A DNA stretch of 64,000 nucleotides from UBA5186 sp040005095 (lineage in GTDB: Bacteria > Actinomycetota > Thermoleophilia > Gaiellales > Gaiellaceae), in the NCBI GenBank assembly GCA_040005095.1, contig JBDTZN010000001.1, forward strand, positions 1 through 64,000, written 5' to 3'. Below the pieces are notes generated by a model. That model was not told the origin of the DNA. It was given only the letters and a program-made list of their open reading frames with translations, and ran no database searches. Within the stretch, counting starts at the first letter, position 1. The number at the start of each line of letters is the position of its first letter. The position numbers and the translations under genes are program-made. Of this stretch, positions 17,662 to 25,116 are shown in pieces.

Positions 17662-19635
17662 GTGACGCGGCTCCGAGAGCTTCCGCCCTGGGCGGTCCTG
17701 ACAGGTCTGGTGGCGGTGTCGACCGCGCTCCGGATCTCGGGCGGCACGCTGATTCCGGCCCCCTGGTACACGCCCGACGAGATGATCTACGGCCTGCTCG
17801 GCCGGAGCCTCTGGACGACCGGCCACCTCGACATCCTCGGCGATCGCAGCCCGTTCTACGGACTCGTCTACCCCGCGTTCGTCGGCCCCTGGCTGAGCCT
17901 CCATGACGCGAAGCTCGGGTACGAGCTCCTCAAAGCGTGCCAGGCACTGGTCATGTCCCTGACGGCCGTGCCGGTGTACCTCTGGGCCCGACGGTTGATG
18001 CGACCCGGTTGGGCGCTCGTCGCCGGAGCGCTGAGCCTCGCCGTGCCCGGGCTCGCGTTCAGCGGCTTCGTCATGACGGAGGTTGCGTTCTATCCGGTGC
18101 TCGTGCTCGCGGCCTGGGCGCTCGCGTCCGCGCTCGCGCGCCCGACGCCGAGAACGCAGGCGCTCCTGGGCGGCGCGATCGTCCTCGCCGTTCTCACGCG
18201 CTTGCAGGCGATCGTGCTGGTGCCGGCTTTCGTGCTCGCAATCGTCCTCGTCGCGTTCTTCGCCCGCAGCTTCGCGCCGTTGCGCCGCCTCTCGCCCCTC
18301 CTGATTGCGATCGGAATCGGCGCGGTGCTCGTCAAGGCGCTCGGCGGAAGCCAGTTGCTCGGTGCCTACGGGACGGTCGGCCGACAGTCTTACAACGCCG
18401 CGGACGTCGTCTCGTTCGCGCTGTACCACGCCGCCGACGTCCTGATCGTGCTCGGCGTGATTCCGGTCGTCGCGCTGATCCTCGCGGCGATTCCGTCCTT
18501 CGCCGGCCGGGAGCTCTCGGCTGACGTCCGCGCCTACGTCGCCGTCGCGCTCGCGCTCTTCCTCGGCCTGGTCGGACAGGTCGGACTCTTCGCCTCGCAA
18601 TACACCGGCCGGCTCGCGGAGCGGAACCTGCTGCCGATTTTTCCGATCCTCCTGATCGGGTTCGCGCTCTGGCTCGACCGCGGTGCGCCCCGGCCGCGAA
18701 TCGCGACCGCGCTGGCAGCAATTGGAGCAGTGATCGTCGTCGCCACGCTCCCCCCGGGTCGGTTCGTCGTCGAGGCGGCGATCCCCGACTCGTACGGCGT
18801 GGTCCCGCTCTACCGGGTCAAGGCTGACTTTCCCTCGCTCGACCTCGGCGTCGTCCTCTTCGTGGGGGCGGTGGCCGCGGCGCTCCTCGTCGCGTTGATC
18901 CCGCGCCGCGCGCTGCTCGTCCTTCCGCTCGTCGTCGGCGCCTATCTCGCGGTCGCCTCGGTCGTCGTTACCCGCACCGTCGCGCATCAGGCCCGCGCGT
19001 TCTGGCCCTTCATGGTCGGGGACGACCTGCGCTGGGTCGACCGCCGCGCGGATGGGCCGGTGACCTACCTCTACGCCGGCGATCCGCTCTGGAATCGCGC
19101 CTGGTACAACGCATTCTGGAACCGCCGGATCGACCGCGTCTACACCCTGCCGACCAAGCAGCGGATCCAGGGGCCGATGCCGCAGCGAGTCGTCCATCTT
19201 CCCTCGAGCGGCCGCCTGGATGCGCCCGCGACTCCCTACGTGGTCGCGCCCTGGTACTACACGCTCGATGGCACCCGTCTGAAGGGCGAGCCGCAGGCCG
19301 AGCTTGCCCTCTGGAGAGTGCGCGCGCCCTTGCGAGTCTCGACGCAAACGCTGGGGGTTCTTCCCACGGGCGCGCTGCCGAACGAGGCGGAGCTGCGCGT
19401 CTTCGATTGCCACGGCGGCCGGTTGCACATCACGCTGAATGCGTCCGGCCCGCGGCAGGTTACGATCCGGCGGGACGACCTCCCGTACGCCAGCGTCGCG
19501 ATCCAGGGCGGCGAGACCTGGGCCGCACGCATCCCCGCGGCTCCCCCGGAGGGCGGCATGTGCACGTTCCAGGTGAGCGTCCAGGACGGGATCTACGCCA
19601 GCCGGTTCGACTTCGTGCGGAACGCCCGCGGCTGA
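17662..19635 (+). CDS. GT39/ArnT-like membrane glycosyltransferase
   Basis: 657 residues from a GTG at 17662. TM1 is followed by WYTPDEMIYGLLGRSL, with the Asp-Glu pair expected in the first outer loop of GT-C transferases. About eleven hydrophobic helices cover residues 10-440, and a soluble C-terminal domain of roughly 200 residues follows, partly beta-rich. The enzyme probably transfers a sugar from a polyprenyl phosphate donor outside the membrane. It shows only fold-level similarity to the partial transferase at the left edge. It is divergent from purL with 54 bases between starts. Confidence 0.75.
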   Translation: MTRLRELPPWAVLTGLVAVSTALRISGGTLIPAPWYTPDEMIYGLLGRSLWTTGHLDILGDRSPFYGLVYPAFVGPWLSLHDAKLGYELLKACQALVMSLTAVPVYLWARRLMRPGWALVAGALSLAVPGLAFSGFVMTEVAFYPVLVLAAWALASALARPTPRTQALLGGAIVLAVLTRLQAIVLVPAFVLAIVLVAFFARSFAPLRRLSPLLIAIGIGAVLVKALGGSQLLGAYGTVGRQSYNAADVVSFALYHAADVLIVLGVIPVVALILAAIPSFAGRELSADVRAYVAVALALFLGLVGQVGLFASQYTGRLAERNLLPIFPILLIGFALWLDRGAPRPRIATALAAIGAVIVVATLPPGRFVVEAAIPDSYGVVPLYRVKADFPSLDLGVVLFVGAVAAALLVALIPRRALLVLPLVVGAYLAVASVVVTRTVAHQARAFWPFMVGDDLRWVDRRADGPVTYLYAGDPLWNRAWYNAFWNRRIDRVYTLPTKQRIQGPMPQRVVHLPSSGRLDAPATPYVVAPWYYTLDGTRLKGEPQAELALWRVRAPLRVSTQTLGVLPTGALPNEAELRVFDCHGGRLHITLNASGPRQVTIRRDDLPYASVAIQGGETWAARIPAAPPEGGMCTFQVSVQDGIYASRFDFVRNARG

Positions 19636-19653
19636 CCGGTCGTTGACGTAGCC

Positions 19654-20553
19654 ATGGCCCGCCGTCACCTCCTGATGCTGCTCGCGCTCGCCGCGATCTG
19701 GGGCGCGTCGTTCATGTTCATCAAGGTCGCCGCGAGGGAGCTGTCGCCTTCGGCCGTCGTCACCGGTCGAGTGCTCCTGGGCACGCTCGGGCTCCTGCCG
19801 GCGGTTCCGTTCGTCCTCGGCTGGTCGCGGACGTGGACGGAGCTGCGGCGGCATGCCGGGCCGCTGCTGCTGATGGGAATCCTCAACGCCGCCGTTCCGT
19901 TCTGGTCACTCACCTGGAGCGAGCAGCACATCGACTCCGGCCTGGCGGCGGTGCTGCAAGCCTCGACGCCGCTCTTCACGGCGTTGCTCGCCTTCGGCTT
20001 CAGCTCCAGCGACCGGATCGGAGGCTGGAGGCTCGTCGGCGTCCTCGTCGGGTTCGTCGGGGTCGCGCTGCTCGTAGGCGCCCAACCCCATGGCCACATC
20101 CTTGCGGCGCTCGCCATCCTCCTCACCGCCCTCTGCTACTCGATGGCCGCTCTCTACGCAGGTCGGCGGCTCCGCGAAGTCCACCCATTCGTGATCTCCC
20201 TCGGCTCGTTGACGGCGGCGAGCGCGATCAGCCTTCCGTTCGGGTTGGCCCAGCTGCCGTCGGAGGTCCCGAGCTGGCGGGCGATCGCCTCGGTCGTCGC
20301 GCTCGGGATCGCGGGGCTCTCCGTCGCGTACGTCCTCTACTTCGCCCTGATCGTCGGCCCGGGCGCCTCGTACGCGGTGCTCGTGACGTATCTCGTCCCA
20401 GCGCTCGCGCTCGGGTACGGCGCGATCTTCCTGAGCGAGAAGATCACTGCGAGCGCGATCGGCGGCCTGGTGCTGATCCTCGCCGGCGTCGCGCTCGGCA
20501 CCGGGACGATCAGGCTGCGCCGCCGCAGAGAGGCGCTGGGGCACGCGCCGTGA
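19654..20553 (+). CDS. EamA/DMT-family transporter
   Basis: 299 residues with ten predicted helices in two five-helix EamA repeats. AAIWGASFMFIKVA near the start and the repeated SxxxPLFTALLAF and ASYAVLVTYLVPALALGYG stretches before the last helix of each half are typical of RhaT/EamA metabolite exporters. The substrate is unknown. It begins 18 bases after the glycosyltransferase and overlaps the next gene by four bases, so it is the second gene of an operon. Confidence 0.85.
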   Translation: MARRHLLMLLALAAIWGASFMFIKVAARELSPSAVVTGRVLLGTLGLLPAVPFVLGWSRTWTELRRHAGPLLLMGILNAAVPFWSLTWSEQHIDSGLAAVLQASTPLFTALLAFGFSSSDRIGGWRLVGVLVGFVGVALLVGAQPHGHILAALAILLTALCYSMAALYAGRRLREVHPFVISLGSLTAASAISLPFGLAQLPSEVPSWRAIASVVALGIAGLSVAYVLYFALIVGPGASYAVLVTYLVPALALGYGAIFLSEKITASAIGGLVLILAGVALGTGTIRLRRRREALGHAP

Positions 20554-21062
20554 GCTCGGTAACGATCCGCCGAGCCGAGCCCGGGGACGTCGACTTCCTC
20601 GTCGAGCTCACGAACCATGAGGAGGTCGAGCCGTTCATGAGCGCGCGGCGCCCGCGCGACCGCGACGAGCTGCTCGCCGAAATCGAGCGCTCGCAGGCCG
20701 AGCCGCAGGAGTTCGGGCGCTTCGTGATCGAGGTCGACGGTCGCCTCGCCGGAGCAATGGGCTTCCGGCTCGAGAACGAGCGCAGCCGGATCGCGCACCT
20801 CGGCGGGCTCGCGGTCCATCCGGACTTCCGCGGAGGGAAGGTCTCGGACGAGGCCGCCCGCCAGTTCCAGCGGCACCTGATCTTCGATCTGGGCTACCAC
20901 CGGCTCCAGCTCGAGATCTACGGCTTCAACGAGCGCGCGATGCGTCACGCAGAGCGCGTCGGCTTCGTGCGCGAGGGCGTCCGGCGCAAGGCGTACGACC
21001 GGCACGGCGATTGGGTTGACGGCGTGCTCTACGGGCTCGTCCGGGAGGACCTCGAGGCTTGA
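20550..21062 (+). CDS. GNAT-family N-acetyltransferase
   Basis: 170 residues from a GTG overlapping the EamA stop (GTGA). GLAVHPDFRGGKVSDEAARQ matches motif A, the acetyl-CoA pyrophosphate loop (here RGGKV), and a HRLQLEIYGFNERAMRHAERVGF stretch (20924-20970) is motif B with the conserved Asn and the Gly-Phe end. This is closest to the RimJ/RimL-like small-molecule or protein N-acetyltransferases. The substrate is unknown. Translational coupling to the transporter suggests a related role, perhaps modification plus export, which is inference. Confidence 0.85.
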   Translation: MSSVTIRRAEPGDVDFLVELTNHEEVEPFMSARRPRDRDELLAEIERSQAEPQEFGRFVIEVDGRLAGAMGFRLENERSRIAHLGGLAVHPDFRGGKVSDEAARQFQRHLIFDLGYHRLQLEIYGFNERAMRHAERVGFVREGVRRKAYDRHGDWVDGVLYGLVREDLEA

Positions 21063-21115
21063 CCGCCGCCCCGCGGGACGCCAGACTTCGGGCGCAATCG
21101 AACGGGGGAGGGTTC

Positions 21116-21727
21116 GTGCGTTTACGTGTCTTTGTACTCATGCTGTTCGGAGCGCTCGCGCTGCCTGTGGCGGCGCTCGCCGATTCACCGCCGCCCACAC
21201 TCACGGGCGAGCATTTCACGGGAACGTTCAGCGAATCGGTCGGGAACTGCGATTCGACGCCGCCCGCCATCCACTACCACGTCAGCGGTCTTGCGACGGG
21301 CCCGTATCCGGGAACGTTCAACGAGACCGGGATCATCGTGATCCCGCCGGCGGGCACGGGATTCGACCTCGCGCCGTTGCTGGACATCACCGTGCACTTC
21401 ACGATCGACTCGCCGGTGGGCCAGGTCGACGGCACCAAGACGTTCGTCGCAACCTCGACCGGGATCGGGCAGTGCCATGAGATAACGCCGTTCCAGAAGC
21501 TCAAGATGGCGAATGCGGACGATCTCGCGTACCGCGCAGTGATGTCGACGGGCTCGGGCGCCGGCCACCGGTACGTGGACTGCGGAAAGAGCAGCCTGTT
21601 CTTCACGCAGAACACGACGGTCTCGCCCCCGCCCATCCAGGCGTTCGGCGAGGACTTCGTCTCGTCGCTGGAGGCCGTCGAACGCGAGCATCCGCGGGGC
21701 GGGCCTAAGGCGAGGGTCTGCGACTGA
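21116..21727 (+). CDS. secreted protein of unknown function
   Basis: 203 residues from a GTG at 21116 that is preceded by a GGGGGAGG ribosome site; upstream in-frame GTG-type starts would bury that site. Residues 1-23 form a signal peptide with an Ala-Leu-Ala cleavage motif. The mature part is beta-rich, with four cysteines and many Thr/Gly residues, and contains alternating strands such as TVHFTIDSPVG. I do not recognise the family. A strong hairpin follows the stop. Confidence 0.7.
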   Translation: MRLRVFVLMLFGALALPVAALADSPPPTLTGEHFTGTFSESVGNCDSTPPAIHYHVSGLATGPYPGTFNETGIIVIPPAGTGFDLAPLLDITVHFTIDSPVGQVDGTKTFVATSTGIGQCHEITPFQKLKMANADDLAYRAVMSTGSGAGHRYVDCGKSSLFFTQNTTVSPPPIQAFGEDFVSSLEAVEREHPRGGPKARVCD

Positions 21728-21739
21728 GCGACCTGTTTC

Positions 21740-21775
21740 GGGGACGCCGCGGAGCTCGAGTTCCGCGGCATCCCC
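21740..21775. terminator. hairpin between convergent genes
   Basis: A 14-base arm, GGGGACGCCGCGGA, pairs with TCCGCGGCATCCCC with one C-A mismatch around an 8-base loop. It lies between the stops of the secreted protein gene and the convergent ferric-reductase gene, the position of a bidirectional terminator. No T tract follows on either strand. Confidence 0.65.
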
Positions 21776-21779
21776 GTCT

Positions 21780-22358
21780 CTACGCCTGGCTCGTCCGGCG
21801 AGTCGTGGTCACCTTTGACCGCGACGTTCGCTGGAGCTGATCCACCGCGAAGATTCGCCACACGGTCAGGACGGCGACGAGCCCGAGGCTGCCGAAGTAG
21901 ATCGCGGCTCCCCATCCGGTGCCGCTGTCGGAGCCGGCGCCGATGCCGTGGAGAAACGCGAATCCGTAGAGCACGAAGGCGAGCCCGTGCAGGCGCCGCC
22001 ACCACGCGTAGCCGATCACGCGTCGTAGGAGCGTGCTCACCCAGATCGCGAGCACGAGGTAGAAGCCGACGATTCCGAGCGCGGTCCAGAGCGGCCGGTA
22101 GCTCCCCGCGAGCGGCACGAAGACGCCGGCGGCGCTGAAGCGGGTGAACGGATCCACCCAGACGGCCGCGATGTGGATTCCCAGGAAGACGAGCGCGAGC
22201 AGGGTGGCGAACCGGTGCAGCTCGTTCGTGACGAAGCGCGGCCAGCCACGGCCTTTCCAGCGCGCGGAGAGCACGAGCCCAAGCGCCACCGACAAGGTGA
22301 GGAGCAAAAATGTCGTGAAACCCGCGGCGCGGGCCGTGTACCAGACCAGGTGGCTCAT
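21780..22358 (-). CDS. ferric-reductase-like transmembrane haem protein
   Basis: 192 residues from an ATG with AGGAGG six bases upstream. Five or six helices are predicted, with paired His residues in HRFATLLALVFLGIHIAAVW and RRLHGLAFVLYGFAFLHG that would bind two haems, as in the YedZ/MsrQ and ferric-reductase-like families. It lacks FAD and NAD domains, so it must receive electrons from a partner. It follows apbE with a four-base overlap (22355-22358), which suggests a flavin-linked electron transfer role at the membrane. No MsrP partner lies nearby. Confidence 0.75.
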   Translation of the reverse strand: MSHLVWYTARAAGFTTFLLLTLSVALGLVLSARWKGRGWPRFVTNELHRFATLLALVFLGIHIAAVWVDPFTRFSAAGVFVPLAGSYRPLWTALGIVGFYLVLAIWVSTLLRRVIGYAWWRRLHGLAFVLYGFAFLHGIGAGSDSGTGWGAAIYFGSLGLVAVLTVWRIFAVDQLQRTSRSKVTTTRRTSQA

Positions 22359-23338
22359 GCTGCTACCTCCTGGAGACCTGGCCAGCGCCCGACTGCCTCG
22401 ACGCAGCGGCTGCCGACGAACAGGCCGGCGAGGTCGTATCGCTCGAGGAGCGCCGCGCCTTCCACCGCTCCGAGGACGAACGCCGCGGTCGCTGCGGCCT
22501 CCGCTTGTCGGCACGTCGCAGCGGCGACGGTCACCGAGCGCAGTCCCGACGCGGCGGGCTCGCCCGTGCGGGGATCGATCAGGTGATGCCGCCGCATACC
22601 ATCCTGAAGCCAAGACCTGCGCGACGAGCCGGAGGTCGCGAGCGCGCCGTGCCGTAGCGCGATCGGTTGCGTCGAGCCCTCGATCGCGATGTGCCAGGCT
22701 CGCTCGCCCGGCGGAAGCCCTCGAACGGCAAGGTCGCCTCCCGCGTCGACGAGCGCCGTCCCGATCCCGAGCTCGTGCTCGAGCCGGTCGAGAGCTGCAT
22801 CCACCGCCATGCCTTTGGCGATCCCGCCGACGTCGAGCGCCGCACCGGGAGGGAGCGCGATCTGCCGGCGCTCGGAATCGAGCCGGATCCCGTGCCACCG
22901 GCCGCCGAGGAAAGGCAGACGCCGGGACGGGGACGCATCGGCAGGCAGCTCGGCGAACGTCCGGTCGTAACCGAGCCGGACGAGATCGTGCAGGAGCGTC
23001 GGATCGAAGGCACCCCGTGTAGCGCGCGCTGCGGCGAGGGCCGTTGCGACCACGTCGTAGATCAAGGACGAGACCGCAGTCGGCCGCCCGGCGCGTTCGT
23101 TCAGCCGCGAGAGCTCGCTCTCCGGGCGAAACCGGCTGAGAACCGATTCCCACTCGCCGAAGAGGGCGCGCACGGCTTTCTCCGCCGGCCCGATGCGCTC
23201 GAGGGGAGCTAGCACGGCGATCTCGGTGCCCATGGCCACGAACTCCAGCCGGTCGAGGCCGGCGGGGGGTCGTGGCTCAGGAGGCACGAGACTGCGCGGC
23301 CGGCGGAGAGGCCTGGGAAGGAGTCCCGTCGATCCCAT
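22355..23338 (-). CDS. apbE: FAD:protein FMN transferase
   Basis: 327 residues from an ATG at 23338 preceded by GGCGGAGAG; a GTG at 23287 is an alternative. ALDVGGIAKGMAVDAAL and HHLIDPRTGEPA are the two signature regions of the ApbE family, which attaches FMN from FAD to a threonine in a target flavoprotein outside the cytoplasm. No standard lipoprotein signal is evident at the N-terminus. It overlaps the start of the ferric-reductase-like gene and the end of the small membrane-protein gene, so all three form one unit. No FMN-binding-domain target protein is encoded in this operon. Confidence 0.88.
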   Translation of the reverse strand: MGSTGLLPRPLRRPRSLVPPEPRPPAGLDRLEFVAMGTEIAVLAPLERIGPAEKAVRALFGEWESVLSRFRPESELSRLNERAGRPTAVSSLIYDVVATALAAARATRGAFDPTLLHDLVRLGYDRTFAELPADASPSRRLPFLGGRWHGIRLDSERRQIALPPGAALDVGGIAKGMAVDAALDRLEHELGIGTALVDAGGDLAVRGLPPGERAWHIAIEGSTQPIALRHGALATSGSSRRSWLQDGMRRHHLIDPRTGEPAASGLRSVTVAAATCRQAEAAATAAFVLGAVEGAALLERYDLAGLFVGSRCVEAVGRWPGLQEVAA

Positions 23339-23519
23339 AACTCTCTCCGCCCTGGAAGAAGCTCTGCGTCGTCGGCGTCTGCGCGGTACCGCTGTTCGAG
23401 CCCGCAGCGTGTCGCGCGGAGAACCCGAACAGGACTGCGAAGGCGACGACCGACGTGAGAGCCATGCCACGCTTCAGCGGCCGCAGGGAGGGGTGTCTCG
23501 AGGCCGCTGTGTCGCTCAT
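23277..23519 (-). CDS. 80-residue single-pass membrane protein, first gene of the ApbE operon
   Basis: Starts at the ATG 23519, after a GGGGG purine run. It has a short basic cytoplasmic N-terminus, one helix (about residues 20-35), and a Ser/Thr/Gln-rich outer tail of about 40 residues. The apbE start lies inside its 3' end, so the two are tightly coupled. I do not recognise the family and see no DxxT-type FMN attachment motif that I would trust. Its promoter carries the 11-bp tandem repeat array. Confidence 0.6.
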   Translation of the reverse strand: MSDTAASRHPSLRPLKRGMALTSVVAFAVLFGFSARHAAGSNSGTAQTPTTQSFFQGGESYGIDGTPSQASPPAAQSRAS

Positions 23520-23540
23520 GCCCCCGACGGTAGGGCGCAA

Positions 23541-23584
23541 GCCTGAGAGCAGGCTAAGACGAACCTGAGAGGTCGCTAAGAACT
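23541..23584. promoter_or_regulatory. four-unit 11-bp tandem direct repeat, likely operator of an OmpR-type regulator
   Basis: The heptamers CCTGAGA (23542), GCTAAGA (23553), CCTGAGA (23564) and GCTAAGA (23575) start exactly 11 bases apart, on one face of the helix. They lie just upstream of the 80-residue protein/apbE operon and overlap the end of the peptidase gene. Tandem 11-bp direct repeats are the usual binding pattern of OmpR/PhoB response regulators. A three-unit version occurs at 42740-42768. Confidence 0.65.
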
Positions 23585-24718
23585 TTGTGCGGGCTTTGTG
23601 CCTGCGTCGCCCAGGAAGTGCCCGCCGGTGTCGGTGACGACCAGGATGTCCTCGACGCGCATCCCGAAGCTGCCGTCCACCAGGATCGACGGCTCGTCCG
23701 TGAAGGTCATGCCGGCCTCGAGCGGTGTCTCGTCCTCGACCGAGAGGAAGGGCCACTCGTGGACGTCGAGCCCGATCGCGTGGCCCATGCGGTGACGGAA
23801 GCCCGCGCCGAGCCCCGCCTCCTCGATCGGCGCGCGGCAGGCCGCGTTCACCTCGCGGGCCAGCGCTCCGGGAACGGCGGCACGCCGTCCGGCCTCCTGC
23901 GCCGCGAGCAGGACCTCGTGCGCCTCGTCATAGCCCGCGGGCGGTTCGCCGCAGACGATCGTGCGGCCGAAGTCGGAGCAGTAGCCCTCGACGACCGCGC
24001 CGAAGTCGAAGAGCACGGCCTCGCCGTCGGGCAGCGCCTCGGTCGCCGTCGAGTCGCCGGTATCGAGCGGCCGCTTGCCCCAGGTGAAGATGTGCGTCGG
24101 GAACGACGGCGAGCGCGACCCAAGGACGCGCAGCTGGTGCTCGACCTCCTCGAGCAGGTCGTTCATCGTCACGCCCGGCTCGACGCGCGGTCCTGTCGCG
24201 GTCATGGCTTCCTGGGCGAGTGCGCAGGCGCGAGCCATCAGCTCCAGCTCGGCCTCGGACTTCACGCGCCGCAGCTGATTGACGAGCGAGGATCCTTCGA
24301 CGAGCTCGACGCCGGGGAGCGCCTGCTGCAGCTCGAGCGCGGTCTCCGCCCAGGCGCGCGCGCCGATCGCGAGTCGTGCGGGCGAGCCGAGGTTCCGCGC
24401 CGCCGAGCCGAAGAGCGCGCGGCCGTCGTCGTCCTCGCGCACGACGATCGCGCCGTCGGGCGGGACTCCGCCGAGGTGGAAGTCGACGACCATCCGCGGC
24501 AGGACGAAGAGCGGCTCGCGCCCCGGCCCGACGAACGCGCCGGCGACCCATCCGTGTGCGTACGAGATGTTTCCGAACGGCGGAATGTCGCGCTCGATCC
24601 CCGTCATGTACTCGAGGTCGGACGAGGGCGGCACGAACATCGCCTCGATTCCGCGTGTCTCGAGCAGGTCGCCGAGCCGGTCCCGGCGTGCCGTGTACTC
24701 CTCGCTTCCGATCGCCAT
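23576..24718 (-). CDS. M24-family metallopeptidase (Xaa-Pro aminopeptidase type)
   Basis: 380 residues: a creatinase-type N-terminal domain (about 1-140) followed by the pita-bread M24 domain. All five metal ligands are visible: two Asp in DFGAVVEGYCSDFGRT, His in HRMGHAIGLD, Glu in TFTDEPSI and Glu in RVEDILVV. It is predicted to be a cytoplasmic aminopeptidase acting on Xaa-Pro bonds. It is divergent from the glyoxalase gene with 20 bases between starts. Its 3' end overlaps the tandem-repeat operator of the next gene. Confidence 0.88.
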   Translation of the reverse strand: MAIGSEEYTARRDRLGDLLETRGIEAMFVPPSSDLEYMTGIERDIPPFGNISYAHGWVAGAFVGPGREPLFVLPRMVVDFHLGGVPPDGAIVVREDDDGRALFGSAARNLGSPARLAIGARAWAETALELQQALPGVELVEGSSLVNQLRRVKSEAELELMARACALAQEAMTATGPRVEPGVTMNDLLEEVEHQLRVLGSRSPSFPTHIFTWGKRPLDTGDSTATEALPDGEAVLFDFGAVVEGYCSDFGRTIVCGEPPAGYDEAHEVLLAAQEAGRRAAVPGALAREVNAACRAPIEEAGLGAGFRHRMGHAIGLDVHEWPFLSVEDETPLEAGMTFTDEPSILVDGSFGMRVEDILVVTDTGGHFLGDAGTKPAQSS

Positions 24719-24738
24719 GACCGCGTACCATCGCAGCC

Positions 24739-25116
24739 GTGGAGCTCGCCCACACCTGTTACCGGATCACGGACATCGAGCGCTCGGTCGCGTTCTACAG
24801 CGCGCTCGGGTTCGAGGAACTGCGGCGGATGCCGATCCGCGAGGAGGCGATCAATGTCTTCATGGGGCTTCCCGGCGACGGCGCGCGGCTCGAGCTGACC
24901 TACAACTTCGGCGTCGACTCCTACGAGCTCGGCACCGGCTACGGCCACATCGCCGTCACGGTGGACGACCTCGACGCGACCCTCGCGCGGCTCGCCGAGC
25001 AGGGCATCGAGCCGGAGCGGCCGCCGTATTCCGTGCGCGAGGGCGGCTCGCGGCTCTGCTTCGTCCAGGATCCGGACGGCTACCGCATCGAGCTGATCGA
25101 GCGCTCCGGGAAGTAG
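24739..25116 (+). CDS. glyoxalase I-like lactoylthiol lyase
   Basis: 125 residues from a GTG at 24739. The VOC fold is evident in two halves, and the four metal ligands of glyoxalase I are in place: His in LAHTCYRI, Glu in RLELTYN, His in GHIAVTV and Glu in YRIELIE. It isomerises the hemithioacetal of methylglyoxal. Actinobacteria generally use mycothiol rather than glutathione, so the thiol cofactor here is uncertain. A degraded aminotransferase gene begins right after the stop codon. Confidence 0.85.
   Translation: MELAHTCYRITDIERSVAFYSALGFEELRRMPIREEAINVFMGLPGDGARLELTYNFGVDSYELGTGYGHIAVTVDDLDATLARLAEQGIEPERPPYSVREGGSRLCFVQDPDGYRIELIERSGK

Noticed and set aside
17608..19854. N-terminal extension of the purL frame
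   Set aside because: It is antisense to the membrane glycosyltransferase and has no similarity to PurL; PurL starts near 17607.
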